A stretch of 8,035 nucleotides of DNA from Candidatus Krumholzibacteriota bacterium (GTDB taxonomy: Bacteria > Krumholzibacteriota > Krumholzibacteriia > Krumholzibacteriales > Krumholzibacteriaceae): assembly GCA_030630165.1 (NCBI GenBank), contig DAOVNN010000125.1:1-8035 (forward strand), in the 5' to 3' direction. The stretch's first letter is position 1, and each line of letters begins with the position of its first letter. The notes below the pieces were generated by a model. The model saw only the letters and a list, made by a program, of their open reading frames with translations. It was not told the origin of the DNA and did not search any database. Both the position numbers and the translations under genes were made by a program. Of this stretch, positions 7,101 through 8,035 are shown piece after piece.

Positions 7101-8035
7101 CCGTGATAGGCGGCCTGACGGTAAGCACCATCTTCACCCTCGTATTCATACCGGTAGTCTACTCCGGCCTCGACTCGGCGATGCGCTGGATGCGCGGGCT
7201 CGACTGGCGAATCAAGTCCGCGCAGGGACTCTCAGCGGTCCTCGGCATATGGCTGATCTGGGCGAAGATCGATTCGCTGATCTGGAGATCGGCCCTGATA
7301 GCAACACTCATAATGGCCGTTCCGGCGGCGGCCTGGTTCATCCTGGCGAGCCTGAGAAAGGCTTCGGAAAAGGTCATCGACCAGGGCAGCGCCATCACGA
7401 TCACCATACGCAACCTCGTCAAGATATACGACCAGCCGTCGAAGTTTGCCCGTGAATGGAAGAAGGGCGACCGGATCAGGGAGAGGCGCGGGACCGTCCG
7501 GACGAGCGACCCGGGCGATCTTCTGTGGCAGATCCCGCTGCTCGGATTCATGGTCTACTTCATCTATTTCTACCTCTCCTCATTCTTCTGGGCATTCGTG
7601 CTGTCACATGCAGCATTCTTCTATCTCGCCTATGTATGGAACGGCTGGAGCGAACAGCTGTCCGGTCTCCCGGGTTTTGCCGGGCGCCTGCTGCGCATAC
7701 TGTCGCGCGTTTTCATATGGCTCTTCCCCCTTGTCAACCTCGCCGTCTTCTATCGCAAGTGGAACAACCTCGCCGCGGTGATATTCATCGCCATACTCTG
7801 GTTCACCGCCGTCGCGATCTTTTCCACTGCGCGCAGGATCCGACGCGACAGGATCAACATCGCGCGGATAGAGGGCATGTTCGCCGGCATCAGGCGCGCT
7901 CTCTATCGCCTCGTACTGATGATACCCGTCATCGGAAAGCGGAAGCAGCCCTTCAAGGCCCTGGACCGGGTCTCGCTCGAGATCGGCACCGGTATGTTCG
8001 GCCTGCTGGGCCCCAACGGCGCGGGCAAGACGACC
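4103..8035 (+). CDS. RND efflux permease fused to extra membrane helices and an ABC-type ATPase domain (3'-truncated)
   Basis: I translated this frame codon by codon: 1311 codons, no stop, running off the window. The start ATG overlaps the previous stop (ATGA), with GGAG four bases upstream of the ATG's preceding triplet. Residues 1 to about 1030 form a full RND permease: TM1 (12-27), the VELIPDIELP motif (34-43), TM2 (336-353), TM4 with GMLLDNGVVVLENI (397-410; D401 at AcrB D407, N402 at D408), TM7 (528-546), TM8 (865-883) with LASVFESL, TM10 with GVVVNNGIILIDY (930-942), R964 and T971 of the relay, and the final helix ending FIPVVYSGLD (1015-1024). Instead of stopping there, it continues: two hydrophobic stretches (1042-1056 and 1063-1084), an ABC-like first strand with A-loop Tyr (1098-1112), a basic linker (1114-1139), four predicted helices (1142-1243), and KALDRVSLEI leading to Walker A GPNGAGKTT (1303-1311). 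The RND part is certain. The ATPase assignment rests on a partial but very specific start. Codon use looks uniform throughout. Confidence 0.93.
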   Translation, partial: MSAGNFIIRRKTFISMLFIGLVMLGVISQRRLSVELIPDIELPYLFVRVMSMRPADPVRVEKEAVIPIEEAAGTLEGIELIESEIGRGFGSITIEYKKGVDIKYAYLKLEEKIAEIRSSIPENYRVRVIKFDTQRISDNLMDIEIRGTGGIDRVRQVVDDEIKKEFESIEGIADVTVTGGREKSVDIVVEDAAIEAYGLTPSRISALISRNGASNTFVGQAVEKDRKYFVNVITEYLDIADLEKIVVYPEGPVLLGDIAEIYFGVKKQEDITRVNGMETVSIMLMKDQMVNMIEVSDRALETVERLNRELRGKEMEIVVQYDGAESIRSNIGLIVRLAVIGGLLAIIILWFFLRNLRLVFVIALSIPISVYIAMNFFYAAGISINSLTLIGIALAIGMLLDNGVVVLENIYRLAAKGIRADRAVIQGVSEVWRSITAATATTITVFLPFVFSSNFIVQSLGKHIGVSIVSTLIVSLAAALLLVPMVSHYFLSRSKTPRYSPEQSSGGRMMEIYRVMLKTGMRYPARTTVGALVIFFVSIILCVGLSIGSARVEDTGSFDIFLVMPRGSTLESTDAAVRDIEDRLEGIAEKEDVISRIYEEDARITVKLKEGYSDIDRRNLSQVKSDARQRVDNFRTGEISFEEPSSSTRFRGNRGGGMGGAMGRFFGFGSQQKSIVVKGSDFEAMSRFASNLAVYIDDLASTSTANFNVVPGSPEIQLMFDMPLLTWNDLTLQSISGELNSFQPEQATGRFFKDGTDEYEIIIRSSGVEERRTDDLREMSIQSPAGAMIDLEEVSDIVYSRGMTRIRRVNQEKQISITYSFIDEINDSRKLLDAAELELEDLIAGLVVPQGMAVEMVEEDSGISDFKFLIFAAFLLIYMILASVFESLTTPVVMMFTIPLAAIGSLWLLILTGTSIMDPYTLTGFLILLGVVVNNGIILIDYSLILRRRGYRSTRALMMAGQARVRPILITAITTIAAMIPLAMGKEEEVSVIGAPFAITVIGGLTVSTIFTLVFIPVVYSGLDSAMRWMRGLDWRIKSAQGLSAVLGIWLIWAKIDSLIWRSALIATLIMAVPAAAWFILASLRKASEKVIDQGSAITITIRNLVKIYDQPSKFAREWKKGDRIRERRGTVRTSDPGDLLWQIPLLGFMVYFIYFYLSSFFWAFVLSHAAFFYLAYVWNGWSEQLSGLPGFAGRLLRILSRVFIWLFPLVNLAVFYRKWNNLAAVIFIAILWFTAVAIFSTARRIRRDRINIARIEGMFAGIRRALYRLVLMIPVIGKRKQPFKALDRVSLEIGTGMFGLLGPNGAGKTT
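6047..6118 (+). other. Gly/Phe-rich loop in the periplasmic porter domain of the second permease
   Basis: Residues 649-672 of the second permease are dominated by Gly, Arg, Phe and Met, including RGGGMGG and GRFFGFG. The segment lies between the PC1-like block that begins at MPRGSTLE after TM7 and the strand KSIVVKGSDF. By order along the chain it corresponds to the loop that lines the substrate path near the bottom of PC1 in AcrB. The first permease has only a short LRSILGAESAP-type turn there. The position is inferred by motif order, not by alignment. Confidence 0.55.
7226..7354 (+). other. Extra hydrophobic hairpin after the RND core
   Basis: Residues 1042-1084 of the fusion protein follow the last standard RND helix. 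GLSAVLGIWLIWA is a short, marginal membrane segment, and SALIATLIMAVPAAAWFILASL would be a clear one. RND permeases normally end in the cytoplasm a few residues after TM12. If both stretches cross the membrane, the chain returns to the cytoplasm before the ABC-like strand, which is what an ATPase needs. If only the second crosses, that strand would be placed on the wrong side, so the first probably inserts or lies in the membrane surface. Confidence 0.6.
7394..7438 (+). other. ABC-like first beta strand with A-loop tyrosine, separated from its Walker A
   Basis: Residues 1098-1112 (ITITIRNLVKIYDQP) match the usual opening of an ABC nucleotide-binding domain, where a strand of the form I.I.NL.K.Y carries the aromatic residue that stacks on the adenine. 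Here that would be Y1109. In ordinary ABC ATPases Walker A follows about 25-30 residues later. Here it is 194 residues downstream, with four predicted membrane helices in between. The match is by pattern and a chance resemblance cannot be excluded. Confidence 0.6.
7526..7831 (+). other. Four-helix membrane block between A-loop strand and Walker A
   Basis: Residues 1142-1243 hold four strongly hydrophobic, aromatic-rich stretches: about 1142-1158, 1159-1179, 1196-1217 and 1222-1243. Basic segments flank the block: EWKKGDRIRERR before it (1118-1129) and ARRIRRDR after it (1243-1250). By the positive-inside rule both flanks are cytoplasmic, consistent with an even number of crossings. I do not recognise this block as a known ABC permease or RND module. 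Confidence 0.7.
7955..8035 (+). other. ABC ATPase domain start with Walker A (cut by window end)
   Basis: Residues 1285-1311 read as the standard ABC sequence before and through the P-loop: KALDRVSLEIGTGMFGLLG followed by PNGAGKTT. The Walker A is GPNGAGKTT with the catalytic-site Lys at 1309. The GLLGPNGAGKTT form is typical of the CcmA/ABC-2 export ATPases. Walker B, Q-loop, LSGGQ signature and H-loop would lie beyond the window, so completeness and activity cannot be judged here. Confidence 0.9.

Noticed and set aside
7150..7400. A separate ABC gene starting after the RND part
   Set aside because: There is no stop codon in the frame between the RND core and the Walker A, and I see no ribosome binding site paired with an internal ATG that would suggest a new start. 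Internal initiation cannot be fully excluded.
1..8035. Very frequent CTCGAG/TCGA words across the window as a possible repeat or binding-site array
   Set aside because: They fall in frame as Leu-Glu, Ile-Glu and Val-Glu codon pairs in the coding genes, with no regular spacing, so codon choice explains them.

Overview
The window is a slice of one densely packed forward-strand operon for a tripartite-type efflux system. It is cut at both ends: the first gene has no start and the last has no stop. G+C is high (around 60% by eye). Arg is often AGG and Ile often ATA despite the high G+C, which is more typical of some uncultured or deep-branching Gram-negative lineages (for example FCB-type candidate phyla) than of enteric or pseudomonad Proteobacteria. 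The lineage call is weak. An RND-type pump with an adaptor does imply an organism with an outer membrane.

Layout. (1) Bases 1-999 encode the body of a periplasmic adaptor (HlyD/MFP family), missing only its N-terminal export signal. (2) Bases 999-4106 encode a complete 1035-residue RND efflux permease of the HAE1/SwrC-like type, overlapping the adaptor stop as TGATG. (3) From 4103 (ATGA overlap) a second RND permease begins and stays open to the last base of the window, 1311 codons with no stop. Its RND body ends near residue 1030. The same frame then encodes further membrane helices, a strand resembling the start of an ABC ATPase with its A-loop tyrosine (residues 1098-1112), a basic linker, four more predicted membrane helices, and finally an ABC nucleotide-binding start with a perfect Walker A motif at the very end of the window.

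How the genes may work together. An adaptor followed by two RND permeases resembles MdtABC-type operons, where two different RND subunits form one trimer served by one adaptor. The unusual point is that the second permease appears covalently joined to an ABC-type ATPase. Normally RND pumps run on the proton gradient and ABC pumps on ATP. A single polypeptide carrying both, next to an adaptor of the family that serves both pump classes (MacA for ABC, AcrA/MdtA for RND), is the most notable thing here. Both RND bodies keep one transmembrane Asp and the Arg/Thr pair of the proton relay, so both may be active proton-driven units.

There are no intergenic gaps of note, no RNA genes, no mobile elements, no CRISPR, and no promoter or terminator that I can support. 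The operon promoter and the rest of the ATPase lie outside the window.
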